Of a DNA stretch of 64,000 nucleotides, positions 56,449-63,261 are shown in pieces (position 1 is the stretch's first letter; each line of letters opens with the position of its first letter). The position numbers and the translations under genes are program-made. The notes beneath the pieces were generated by a model. That model was not told the origin of the DNA, did no database searches, and saw only the letters and a list, made by a program, of their open reading frames with translations. Origin of the DNA: WHSM01 sp036375165 (GTDB lineage: Bacteria > Actinomycetota > Actinomycetes > Mycobacteriales > Micromonosporaceae); assembly GCA_036375165.1 (NCBI GenBank), contig DASUSI010000024.1:13770-77769 (forward strand), in the 5' to 3' direction.

Positions 56449-56783
56449 CGCCCCATCGAGATCTCGGTCCGCGCCACCTGATCGCCACGCCAGGTCACGA
56501 TCATCCCGCCCGGCTTCCCGGAGGTCGTGGTGAAGTCCACCTTGATCGTGTCGTCGTCGACCGGGGCCATGTCGCCAATGACCAGTTCCTCACGCGGCGG
56601 TGCCTTGGTGTACGCCGCGAGGATCGCGGGGCGACCAACCACCGGCCCGAACGGCACGCCGACGAAGACCATCTCGGCGTCCTCGGTGAAGGTCTCCGCG
56701 AACGGCCTCCAGTCGCCGGACCGGACACAGTTGTTGAACAGCTCACAGTGGTCCCGTACGGCGGTGGCGAGTTCCGTGATCAT
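56445..56783 (-). CDS. SnoaL-like (NTF2-fold) protein 3
   Basis: 112 residues, convergent with and overlapping the isomerase gene by 4 nt. 'LATAVRDHCELFNNCVRSGDWRPFAETFTEDAEMVFVGVPFGPVVGRPAILAAYTKAP' is a SnoaL/limonene-epoxide-hydrolase-like fold, then a beta sheet (IKVDFTTTSGKPGGMIVTWRGDQVARTEI). It is smaller than the two SnoaL genes at 43.1-44.1 kb and not closely similar. Probable polyketide cyclase or isomerase, or a hydrolase-like pocket protein. The last gene attributable to the cluster. Confidence 0.78.
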   Translation of the reverse strand: MITELATAVRDHCELFNNCVRSGDWRPFAETFTEDAEMVFVGVPFGPVVGRPAILAAYTKAPPREELVIGDMAPVDDDTIKVDFTTTSGKPGGMIVTWRGDQVARTEISMGR

Positions 56784-56852
56784 CGGCGTCTCCTGTCGGC
56801 GAAGGCGGACGGCGGCTCAATCCTAGGGAATTGTCCGGGTCCAGGCTCGTCT

Positions 56853-56880
56853 GTGCTCCCCGCGCAGGCGGGGATGATCC
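56853..56880 (+). repeat. Solitary type I-E CRISPR-like repeat
   Basis: GTGCTCCCCGCGCAGGCGGG followed by GATGATCC: a 28-nt sequence with the classic CCCCGC/GCGGGG stem of type I-E repeats. No second copy occurs at the expected ~61-nt spacing and no cas gene is in the window, so it is a relic or an integration-site-like sequence. Confidence 0.6.
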
Positions 56881-56946
56881 GCCGCTGCGCGGTGGATCGG
56901 AGAACGCCGCGTCCCGTCCGTTCACTACCGGGTGTCGGCATTCCCA

Positions 56947-57008
56947 CGGTTTTTCGATTTCTCGTTGCTTACCGGCCCGGCTTAACAACGAAAAGTCCAC
57001 AAACCATG
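56947..57008. repeat. Dispersed palindromic repeat, copy 5
   Basis: Starts CGGTTTTTCGATTTCTCGTT and ends AAAAGTCCACAAACCATG. It lies 160 nt beyond the SnoaL 3 start, at the right edge of the biosynthetic cluster and between CRISPR-like repeats. Confidence 0.8.
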
Positions 57009-57095
57009 CATGGGTACGCGACGGTGGCGGGCTGGTTCACGGGACGTGCGGCGAAGGCGATCCAGGACCGTCCCGGCATCCACGCCAGACCAGAA

Positions 57096-57122
57096 CTCTC
57101 CCCGCGCACGCGGGGGCAGAAG
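57096..57122 (+). repeat. Degenerate CRISPR-like repeat
   Basis: CTCTCCCCGCGCACGCGGGG then GCAGAAG: the same stem as the repeat at 56853 with a changed end, 243 nt away from it. Probably decayed. Confidence 0.45.
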
Positions 57123-57223
57123 AACGAAATCCACGGATCTGCGGCGGGTCGTCGGCCCCCGAGTGTGCCTCAACCGGCCTAGTGGCTGGCCCTGGGTGCC
57201 GGGGCTGGGTCACTCTGGTAGGC

Positions 57224-57472
57224 ATGTCCAGCACCACACTGCTCCCCCCAGCGCCCCTGGTGGCCGGCGGCCCGCTGGGTTCGGCCCGGGAACTGCGTCG
57301 CGACTTCCTCGGTGCCCCGACGGCGGCCCACCGACGGTACGGCGACCTGGTGCGATTTCGGGTCGGTCCACCAGGGATCGGCCGTGAGATCCACGCGCTG
57401 TTCCACCCTGACATTGTGTACATCATTCACGTTCGAGCGCGGCGGCACCCGCCACTGGACGGCATTTGCTGA
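57224..57472 (+). pseudogene. N-terminal fragment of a cytochrome P450
   Basis: 83 codons. 'LVAGGPLGSARELRRDFLGAPTAAHRRYGDLVRFRVGPPG', then 'ALFHPDIVYIIHV', is the P450 N-terminal region (gPpG...GslrelrrD...a.rYGDvvrf..gp....vshPd.v). After ~65 residues it runs into a short unrelated end. More than 300 residues, including helix I and the heme Cys, are missing, so it is non-functional. It lies between CRISPR-like repeats, in a patch of decayed DNA. Confidence 0.65.
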
Positions 57473-57980
57473 GTGGCGCAGTGACACATGACAGGTACGG
57501 ATCGCATATCGCCTCGTTCGATATGGAAATCTCTTCGCGCGCCTCACGGATCACAACCGGGATCACGTATTTGTCAGCTTCGAACGTGCTGGACGTGCGA
57601 CTGAACCACCCATCCGCGTAACCGTGCCAATGCGTTCGGCAAGCAACACACTGCCTTCACGTTCCAGGATCAGCAGAACATCAACAACGTGTGTGCGGTG
57701 ATCGAGATCCGCCTACGGATTGCCCCGAGTGCGCGGGGAACAGCAGGCCGTAATAATCCGGCTCAGCTTGGGATGAGGATCATCCCAAATTAACCGCCAA
57801 ATCAACAATAAATCACGACAAGCACAAATCCCGGTGAGTGGTCCGCAGACAACTATACGTGGTCGGAATCTCGGCATTGCGAGGAGTGTCCCTGGTGGAC
57901 TGTCCTCTGTATAGTGACACGGGCGCGCCCGTGCGTGCTGAATAACTTTCGTGTAAGAACGGCGAGCGGACCGGGATCAG
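57473..57980. other. Non-coding, AT-richer region, ~500 nt, upstream of the flavoprotein operon
   Basis: No convincing gene. It holds a third CRISPR-like stem (57721-57744, CCCCGAGTGCGCGGGG then AACAGC, opposite orientation), a palindrome at 57768 and a likely promoter (TATAGT at ~57909). The lower GC than the neighbours suggests foreign or decayed DNA. Confidence 0.5.
57768..57788. promoter_or_regulatory. Perfect palindrome TTGGGATGA-GGA-TCATCCCAA
   Basis: 9-bp arms and a 3-nt centre, ~190 nt before the KMO-like gene. It has the size and symmetry of a repressor operator; no regulator gene is adjacent. Confidence 0.5.
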
Positions 57981-59363
57981 ATGTTTTCGTCTATCGTGGT
58001 TGGTGGCGGTCTCAGCGGGCTGTTAATGGCCTTGCACCTGTCCAGCATGGGCGGTCAGGTGCAGGTATTCGAACGGCGGAATCTCAGGACGAGTTCACGC
58101 CGAAGCGGACGCTCACTCAACCTCTTGTTGTCCGCACGCGGACTTTCCGCATTACGCGAGTTCGACCTGGAGGAGACGGCAAAAAAGGCGATAGGTGTAC
58201 CGGTGTATGGGCGCACGGTGCACAGCATTACCGGTGCGACGTCGTTCGTTCCATACAGCGACGACGGCCGTAAGCCGGTTTACGTCTGTTCCCGTTGGGA
58301 CCTCAACAGGATGCTCATGGAAGAGGTCGAGCGGCTTCCTGACGTGACCCTTCATCTCGGTCAGCAGTGCGTCGGCGTCGACCCGGATACGGCTTCAGTC
58401 AGTCTTGTCGAAACCAGCACGAAACGACGCCATGAAGTGTCCGCAGACTTCGTGATCGGAGCCGACGGCACCTTTTCCGTGGTCCGCGAGCACCTCCTGC
58501 GGGGCGCACCCGCGGATTATGAGCAAACCGTGCTGCCCTGGTGTTACAAGGAGTTGACCATTCAGCCAGAAGGCCAGGACAGGGTCGAGCTCGATCCTCA
58601 CACGTCGCATGACTGGCCACGTGGTCGACACATGTTGTTCGCTCTACCAAACCTCGATAAATCGTTCAACGGGTCTGTTTACCTGCCGCTCAAGGGCAGT
58701 GAAAGCGTCGAGTCATTGCGTTCCGAGAGCGATGTCAGAAACTTCTTCGAGCACAATTACGCTGATGTGTCGAAGCTGATGCCTGATCTGGTCGACGAAT
58801 TCATGGCTCGGAAGCCGGCCACATTGCCCACAGTCCGTACCTCTCGTTGGTATCACCGCGACAAAGTAGTTCTTGTCGGCGACGCATGCCACACCATCGT
58901 GCCGTTTTTCGGCCAAGGAATGAATGCCGCCCTCGAGGACTGTGCCGTACTGGCATCTTGTCTTCCTGCGCACGGCAACGATCGGGAATCGGCGTTCGCC
59001 GAGTACGTCGCGCTGCGCAAACCGAATACCGATGCTCTTGCCGAGCTTTCAATCCGGCACCTGGACGGCCTGGTGGATCCGGTACGCCACGCCATGCGGG
59101 AAACCCGGTATCGAATGTCTGTGACGTTGAACCGGTTGGTGGGCCTTCCAGGCACACGTCTCTACGAGATGGTGACGCATACCACTACTCCGTATGCGGA
59201 ATGCGTCGCTGAGGCGACGCGGCAGGAACGACGTGCGCGCTGGTTGGGCCTCGGCATTTTCATGGCGTGTTACGCCGTGTGGTCGCGGATCGGCTATACG
59301 GCTCGGGAGCTGTATCAGCGGCGCTCGCGGTTGAGACCACAGGAGGCGAGTCATGACTCGTAA
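57981..59363 (+). CDS. Kynurenine-3-monooxygenase-like FAD hydroxylase
   Basis: 460 residues. 'SIVVGGGLSGLLMALHLSSMGGQVQVFERR' binds FAD, 'ADFVIGADGTFSVVREHLL' is the DG motif and 'VVLVGDACHTIVPFFGQGMNAALEDC' is the KMO-specific second FAD motif. The C-terminus has a hydrophobic helix (LGIFMACYAVWSRIGYTARELY), like the membrane-anchoring end of KMO. It should hydroxylate an aromatic amine/keto-acid-like substrate with NADPH. First gene of a three-gene operon (11-nt overlap with the SDR). No other kynurenine-pathway gene is present, so its substrate may be different. Confidence 0.85.
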   Translation: MFSSIVVGGGLSGLLMALHLSSMGGQVQVFERRNLRTSSRRSGRSLNLLLSARGLSALREFDLEETAKKAIGVPVYGRTVHSITGATSFVPYSDDGRKPVYVCSRWDLNRMLMEEVERLPDVTLHLGQQCVGVDPDTASVSLVETSTKRRHEVSADFVIGADGTFSVVREHLLRGAPADYEQTVLPWCYKELTIQPEGQDRVELDPHTSHDWPRGRHMLFALPNLDKSFNGSVYLPLKGSESVESLRSESDVRNFFEHNYADVSKLMPDLVDEFMARKPATLPTVRTSRWYHRDKVVLVGDACHTIVPFFGQGMNAALEDCAVLASCLPAHGNDRESAFAEYVALRKPNTDALAELSIRHLDGLVDPVRHAMRETRYRMSVTLNRLVGLPGTRLYEMVTHTTTPYAECVAEATRQERRARWLGLGIFMACYAVWSRIGYTARELYQRRSRLRPQEASHDS

Positions 59364-60162
59364 TGTGTTGATCACCGGTGGTTCGAGCGGCATCGGGTCG
59401 GCAACAGTACGCCGGTTTGCCACGGCTGGGGACCGGGTCTGGTTCACCTATCACATCGGGGAGGAGCGCGCACGGTCTCTGGTGCAGAGCCTCCAGCAGG
59501 AACAGCTGGAGGCCCAGGCCTTCAAGCTGGAGTTGGGCGACCTGCAAAGCCATGAGAATCTGCTCGGCGCACTGCCGGGCCCCGTCGATGTACTGATCAA
59601 CAACGCGGCTCTTGGATCGAAGACTGTCGAGCGGTACGTTCCACGGTCCCGTCATGAGCAGGACCTGGCGTTCATGCGGGTCGGCGCGCTCGGTCCGCTG
59701 TGGCTGACGGAGGCTTTGCTTCCAGGAATGCTCGATCGGGGTTACGGCAAGGTTGTCTTCGTCGCCAGCGTCGGTGGCGGGGTCAGCCAGTTTCCACAGT
59801 TCCGGATCGCCGAGGCGATGGCGAAGGCCGCGGTCGCGTACCTGACTCGGCAGCTGGCTGCCGAAATGGTGCACACGCCGCTGGACGTGGTGGCGGTGTG
59901 CCCGGGCGCGGTGGATACTCCCATGTTCCGGGCGAGCACTCTCAACCACATGGAGGACCTGGAGCGCAAACGCTTCGTTGCCGGTTTGCCGAAGGGCCGG
60001 CTGATCGAACCCGAGGAGATCGCCGAAGTGCTGTGGTGGTTGAGTACTGATGTGTCACAGGTGATGCATGGTGCGGTCATAGACGCTTCGATGGGTTTAG
60101 GTGTTCATCCCGGCCTGATCACTGGGGATTCGGCCAACATGTCCTCTGGGAGGACGACATGA
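59353..60162 (+). CDS. Short-chain dehydrogenase lacking the catalytic Tyr
   Basis: 269 residues, overlapping the flavoprotein gene by 11 nt. 'NVLITGGSSGIGSATVRRFATAG' binds the cofactor, 'DVLINNAALGSK' is the NAG-type motif and 'KVVFVASVGGGVSQFPQFRIAEAMAKAAVAYLTRQLAAE' the active-site region. The usual Tyr-x3-Lys is Glu-x3-Lys here (EAMAK), with no Tyr at the catalytic position. It may be a non-redox SDR, or use another residue. The next gene starts inside its stop (ATGA), so all three act in one pathway. Confidence 0.82.
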   Translation: MTRNVLITGGSSGIGSATVRRFATAGDRVWFTYHIGEERARSLVQSLQQEQLEAQAFKLELGDLQSHENLLGALPGPVDVLINNAALGSKTVERYVPRSRHEQDLAFMRVGALGPLWLTEALLPGMLDRGYGKVVFVASVGGGVSQFPQFRIAEAMAKAAVAYLTRQLAAEMVHTPLDVVAVCPGAVDTPMFRASTLNHMEDLERKRFVAGLPKGRLIEPEEIAEVLWWLSTDVSQVMHGAVIDASMGLGVHPGLITGDSANMSSGRTT

Positions 60163-61412
60163 CGATCCTGTCAGCACGGGCCCGGCGTCTGGTGGCTGAT
60201 CCTTCACCGCTGGTCACGGCGCATTTCGAGGCCGCAGCCGACCCGTACCATCAATCGAGTAACCCAACGGGCTACGTCAACCTCGGTACCGCGCAGAACC
60301 ACCTGCTATGGGACCTGCTCGAGCCGATCGTGCGGGCGCCTCGTTCGGTGGCCGCCTCGGATGTGAGTTACCACGAGCTGTACGGGATGACGGCGCTCCG
60401 AACTGTGGTCGCGGAGTTTCTGGCCAGGGTCCACGGCGCGTCAGTCAGCCCGGATGACCTGGTGATTGTCTCGGGCGCTTCCGCAGCGCTTGACATCCTG
60501 GCGTACGCGCTGTGCGAGCCGGGTGAAGGCATCGTCGTGCCAGCCCCGTACTACAACGGTCTTGAGGTCGATTTCGCCGGCCGGGCCGGTGCCCGTATCG
60601 TCCCGGTCAGCTCGTCGAGCGCTGACGGTTTCGCGCTGCGTCTGGACGCGCTGGAAGCCGCTGTGCGGGACGCCCAGCGAGACGGCGTGCGGGTCCGTGC
60701 GATCGCCCTGGTATCGCCGAGCAACCCGCTGGGCCGGGCCTATCCCCCGGAGATTCTCGCTGAGGTTGCCGAGTTTGCCGGGCATCATGATCTGGCTCTT
60801 ATCTCCGACGAGATCTACGGTTGCTCGGTTTTCGGGGGGAACGGCTTCCGTAGTGCCCTAACCCTTCCCAGCGAGACACTCCCGCCAGATCAGGTCCATA
60901 CGGTGTGGGGATTCGCGAAGGACTTCGGTCTGTCGGGTCTGAAGGTTGGCGTACTGCACACCCGACACCCCGAGGTCCGCGCCGCAGCCCGCGAGCTGGC
61001 CTACATGACACCAGTGTCCACGGACACGCAGGTGTTGTTGCGAGGTCTGCTCGGCGATACGGGGCGAGCGGACACTTTCGTCAAGGAGAACCGGCAGCGC
61101 CTCGCCGAGTCCTACGAGACCACGTGTGAAACGCTCCGTACCGAAGGAATCCCATATCTTGCCGCAGACGCGGGCCTGTTCGTCTGGATCGATCTCAGGC
61201 AATGGTTGGCCGAACCGAGCATTGATGCTGAGCACGCCCTGTGGCGGATGCTCTTCCATCAGGGTCGCGTGAGCATATCGCCGGGAAGCATCTTCCAGTG
61301 TGCGGAGCCCGGCTGGTTCCGGTTGTGTCATTCCGTGGGTGAGGCGACCCTTCGGGAGGGCGTGACACGTATCGGCGCCGCCCTCCGGTCCATGTCCGCC
61401 TCGAACGGCTGA
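60159..61412 (+). CDS. ACC-synthase-like class I/II aminotransferase
   Basis: 417 residues, GGGAGGACGAC before the ATG. 'DVSYHELYGMTALRTVVAEFLARVHG', 'VSGASAALDILAYALCEPGEGIVVPAPYYNGLEVDF', 'VSPSNPLGRAYPPEIL', 'ALISDEIYG' and the PLP-Lys region 'WGFAKDFGLSGLKVGVLH' match ACC synthases and related fold-type I enzymes ('AKDFGL' instead of the usual 'SKxxG..G'). It ends 'WFRLCHSV', with the carboxylate-binding Arg. It might transaminate or do a beta/gamma-elimination or cyclisation on an amino acid. With the KMO-like and SDR genes it makes a small biosynthetic operon of unknown product. Confidence 0.85.
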   Translation: MTILSARARRLVADPSPLVTAHFEAAADPYHQSSNPTGYVNLGTAQNHLLWDLLEPIVRAPRSVAASDVSYHELYGMTALRTVVAEFLARVHGASVSPDDLVIVSGASAALDILAYALCEPGEGIVVPAPYYNGLEVDFAGRAGARIVPVSSSSADGFALRLDALEAAVRDAQRDGVRVRAIALVSPSNPLGRAYPPEILAEVAEFAGHHDLALISDEIYGCSVFGGNGFRSALTLPSETLPPDQVHTVWGFAKDFGLSGLKVGVLHTRHPEVRAAARELAYMTPVSTDTQVLLRGLLGDTGRADTFVKENRQRLAESYETTCETLRTEGIPYLAADAGLFVWIDLRQWLAEPSIDAEHALWRMLFHQGRVSISPGSIFQCAEPGWFRLCHSVGEATLREGVTRIGAALRSMSASNG

Positions 61413-61504
61413 CACCCCCTGATCACAACCGACGCTCCGGCGGCAGGCAGATCATCGGTCTGACCCTCCCCGCGCCTCATCCCCGCGCCTCATCCCCGCG
61501 CCCT

Positions 61505-61557
61505 CGAGATCTTGGAAACCTACCGCGAAATAATCGCGGTAGGTTTCCAAGATCTCG
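61505..61557. repeat. Long perfect hairpin, copy 2
   Basis: Perfect 24-bp arms (61505-61528 and 61534-61557), starting CGAGATCTTGGAAACC, and a 5-nt loop (AATAA), with further GCGCCCT/AGGGCGC pairing outside. It shares GATCTTGGAAAC-N-TACCGCGA with copy 1 at 33784. It lies ~90 nt after the aminotransferase stop, in a suitable place to terminate that operon. Confidence 0.85.
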
Positions 61558-61687
61558 CGGAGGGCGCGGGAAGCGGGTCATCATTCATCTTCATTCTGGT
61601 TCCCGAGGTCCATTGTGGGAGTTGCGAGACTGCGGGAACGGGCAGGGTTGGCTTCCGGCGGGTACCGCCGGAAGCCAACCCGCATTG

Positions 61688-62455
61688 TCACTGGATAGCC
61701 GGTACGAACTTGGGGTTGATCGCGGCGGCCGCCTCCCGGATGGTCGGGTCCGGGCGCATCGCGATCAGGTTCTCCAGCCGCTGCTGAAGCTGAGCCGGGG
61801 ACATCTCCGGCGGATAGAGGTACCGGGTCAGCCCGAGCGCCATGACCAGAGCGGCCAGCGCCAGGTGGCGATCGTCGCTGGCGGCGTCGTCCCGGTTGCG
61901 GTTGACCAGCCTGCGGACGCGGGCACGGACCCGTACCGACTCGCGGGTCTCCACCGGCACGTACCGCTCGGTCCGGAAGAACCAGAACCGGCGCTGGACG
62001 GTACGGCGAATCACCCCGGCGGCGACCATGTGGGCGCGTACCCGCTCATGGAAGTCGACCGTTTCGGCGTACCGTCTCACGAACTCCCCGACCCGCAGCG
62101 GGGTGCCGGAGTTCCAGATCTCGGCAAGGACGATGTCGGACAGCGGATCCCCGATCGGGTCCCGCTTCGCGACGGTGATCAGGCCGGGGTCGACAACCCA
62201 ACGGCCTCGGCGTACGTCGTACCGCCATCCAATGTGGATACGGCCGGCGAGCCAGAGTTCCAGCAGTACCGCCGCTGACAGGCCGAGGGTCAGCGACCGC
62301 TCATTGAGGTGCGGGCGGCCGGTCTCATCGTCGTGGGCGATCAGGAACAACTCGGTACGCAGCGGCAGCGGGACCTCCGGGCCGCTCTGGTCATGGGTGC
62401 GCAGGATGCGCTTGAGCCGGGACAAGGCGGTGCGCTCCAGGGTTCGGACGGACAT
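61688..62455 (-). CDS. GPP34 protein, copy B
   Basis: 255 residues from ATG 62455 (AGGAGCTTTCCC). 'PLRTELFLIAHDDETGRPHLNERSLTLGLSAAVLLELWLAGRIHIGW' is the GPP34 start, and it parallels copy A all along (RTALSRLKRIL at the start; 'FVRRYAETVDFHERVRAHMVAAGVI'; 'ALAALVMALGLTRYLYP'). Membrane-surface protein of unknown job. Followed upstream by two small genes and a divergent XRE gene, the same order as in copy A. Confidence 0.87.
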   Translation of the reverse strand: MSVRTLERTALSRLKRILRTHDQSGPEVPLPLRTELFLIAHDDETGRPHLNERSLTLGLSAAVLLELWLAGRIHIGWRYDVRRGRWVVDPGLITVAKRDPIGDPLSDIVLAEIWNSGTPLRVGEFVRRYAETVDFHERVRAHMVAAGVIRRTVQRRFWFFRTERYVPVETRESVRVRARVRRLVNRNRDDAASDDRHLALAALVMALGLTRYLYPPEMSPAQLQQRLENLIAMRPDPTIREAAAAINPKFVPAIQ

Positions 62456-62540
62456 GGGAAAGCTCCTGTCTGTGGGGCGGGCGAGGTGGTCGGCCACGCG
62501 GCGGTCGCCGGTTATGCGGCACCACCGGGCCGGGCCGGCT

Positions 62541-62753
62541 TCAGATCAGGCCGGTCGCGGCTGCGGTGATGAGCAGGGTTCCGACGAGTACGCCGAGCGC
62601 GGTGGCCACGACGCCGAACGGATGTGGTGCTGGCTCCCGGTCGGGCCGGGGCCGGGTCGCTGGAGTGCGCCCGGTCCCGACCCGCCGGTCTCCCGGTTCG
62701 CGGCGGAGGCTCACGTCACGACGCGCCGGGGCGCTGTGGTGGCGGCCTTTCAC
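62541..62753 (-). CDS. Small single-pass membrane protein of GPP34 module B
   Basis: 70 residues from the GTG that overlaps the stop of the Cys-motif gene (GTGA). An Arg/Pro-rich soluble half (REPGDRRVGTGRTPATRPRP) precedes one C-terminal transmembrane helix (FGVVATALGVLVGTLLITAAATGLI). In module A this helix is fused to the Cys-motif protein. Confidence 0.6.
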   Translation of the reverse strand: MKGRHHSAPARRDVSLRREPGDRRVGTGRTPATRPRPDREPAPHPFGVVATALGVLVGTLLITAAATGLI

Positions 62754-62995
62754 CGGTACGCGGAAGCGCCGGACGGGGTGAGGTAGTCAGTGAGGCCGTG
62801 TTGCCGGGCTGCGACGACGACCGGGCAGCAGACCCAGATCCGCCCGCAGCCGGCGCACGTGTCGCCGTCGGGCTGGTGCGCGGCGATGACATCTCGGCCA
62901 AACCGAACCCATGCCGCAGCGGACCGCTCCGCGAGTTCGTCGGGCGGGGTCGGCGTGTGATAGACAGGCAGCACGGTATCGGGCTTGTGTTCCAT
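62750..62995 (-). CDS. Cys-motif protein of GPP34 module B
   Basis: 81 residues from ATG 62995 (AAAGGAGCCGTG). 'DGDTCAGCGRIWVCCPVVVAARQHGL' has a CxxC...CC motif similar to module A's CRACGDVYPC, a possible metal or Fe-S site, in a small protein otherwise without known fold. It is divergent from the XRE gene and tightly coupled to the membrane-protein gene. Confidence 0.65.
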   Translation of the reverse strand: MEHKPDTVLPVYHTPTPPDELAERSAAAWVRFGRDVIAAHQPDGDTCAGCGRIWVCCPVVVAARQHGLTDYLTPSGASAYR

Positions 62996-63261
62996 CACGG
63001 CTCCTTTGCCGGTTAGGAGCCGGGACGGGCCATGGCCGCCAAACCAGACGGTCCGTCTCGGCTCTGTTCTCTTCTCTGGTACGAGTACGCAGCGGCGAAC
63101 CGCGCGCACGCCGTACCGTCACCTTCGCGACAAGATCACCCGCGAAATGTCTGCTGTGGAGCATGCCACCAAGTCAGAAAAAGTTCAAGCTTGCAGGCCA
63201 TGTCCTCACACTGATACAAACATTGGGCTCGTCTACCCAGAACTGGAAGGCTGCGTGCGGT

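Noticed and set aside
36457..56783. Aromatic (angucycline or anthracycline-type) type II PKS
   Set aside because: There are no aromatase/cyclase pairs of the TcmN type, while dehydratases, an enoyl reductase and an isomerase are present, which aromatic pathways do not need.
56853..57122. A CRISPR array
   Set aside because: Only isolated repeats 243 nt apart, no regular spacer length and no cas gene; recorded as single CRISPR-like repeats instead.
57981..61412. Kynurenine/actinomycin-type pathway
   Set aside because: No tryptophan dioxygenase, kynureninase or formamidase is nearby, so only the fold resemblance of one enzyme supports it.
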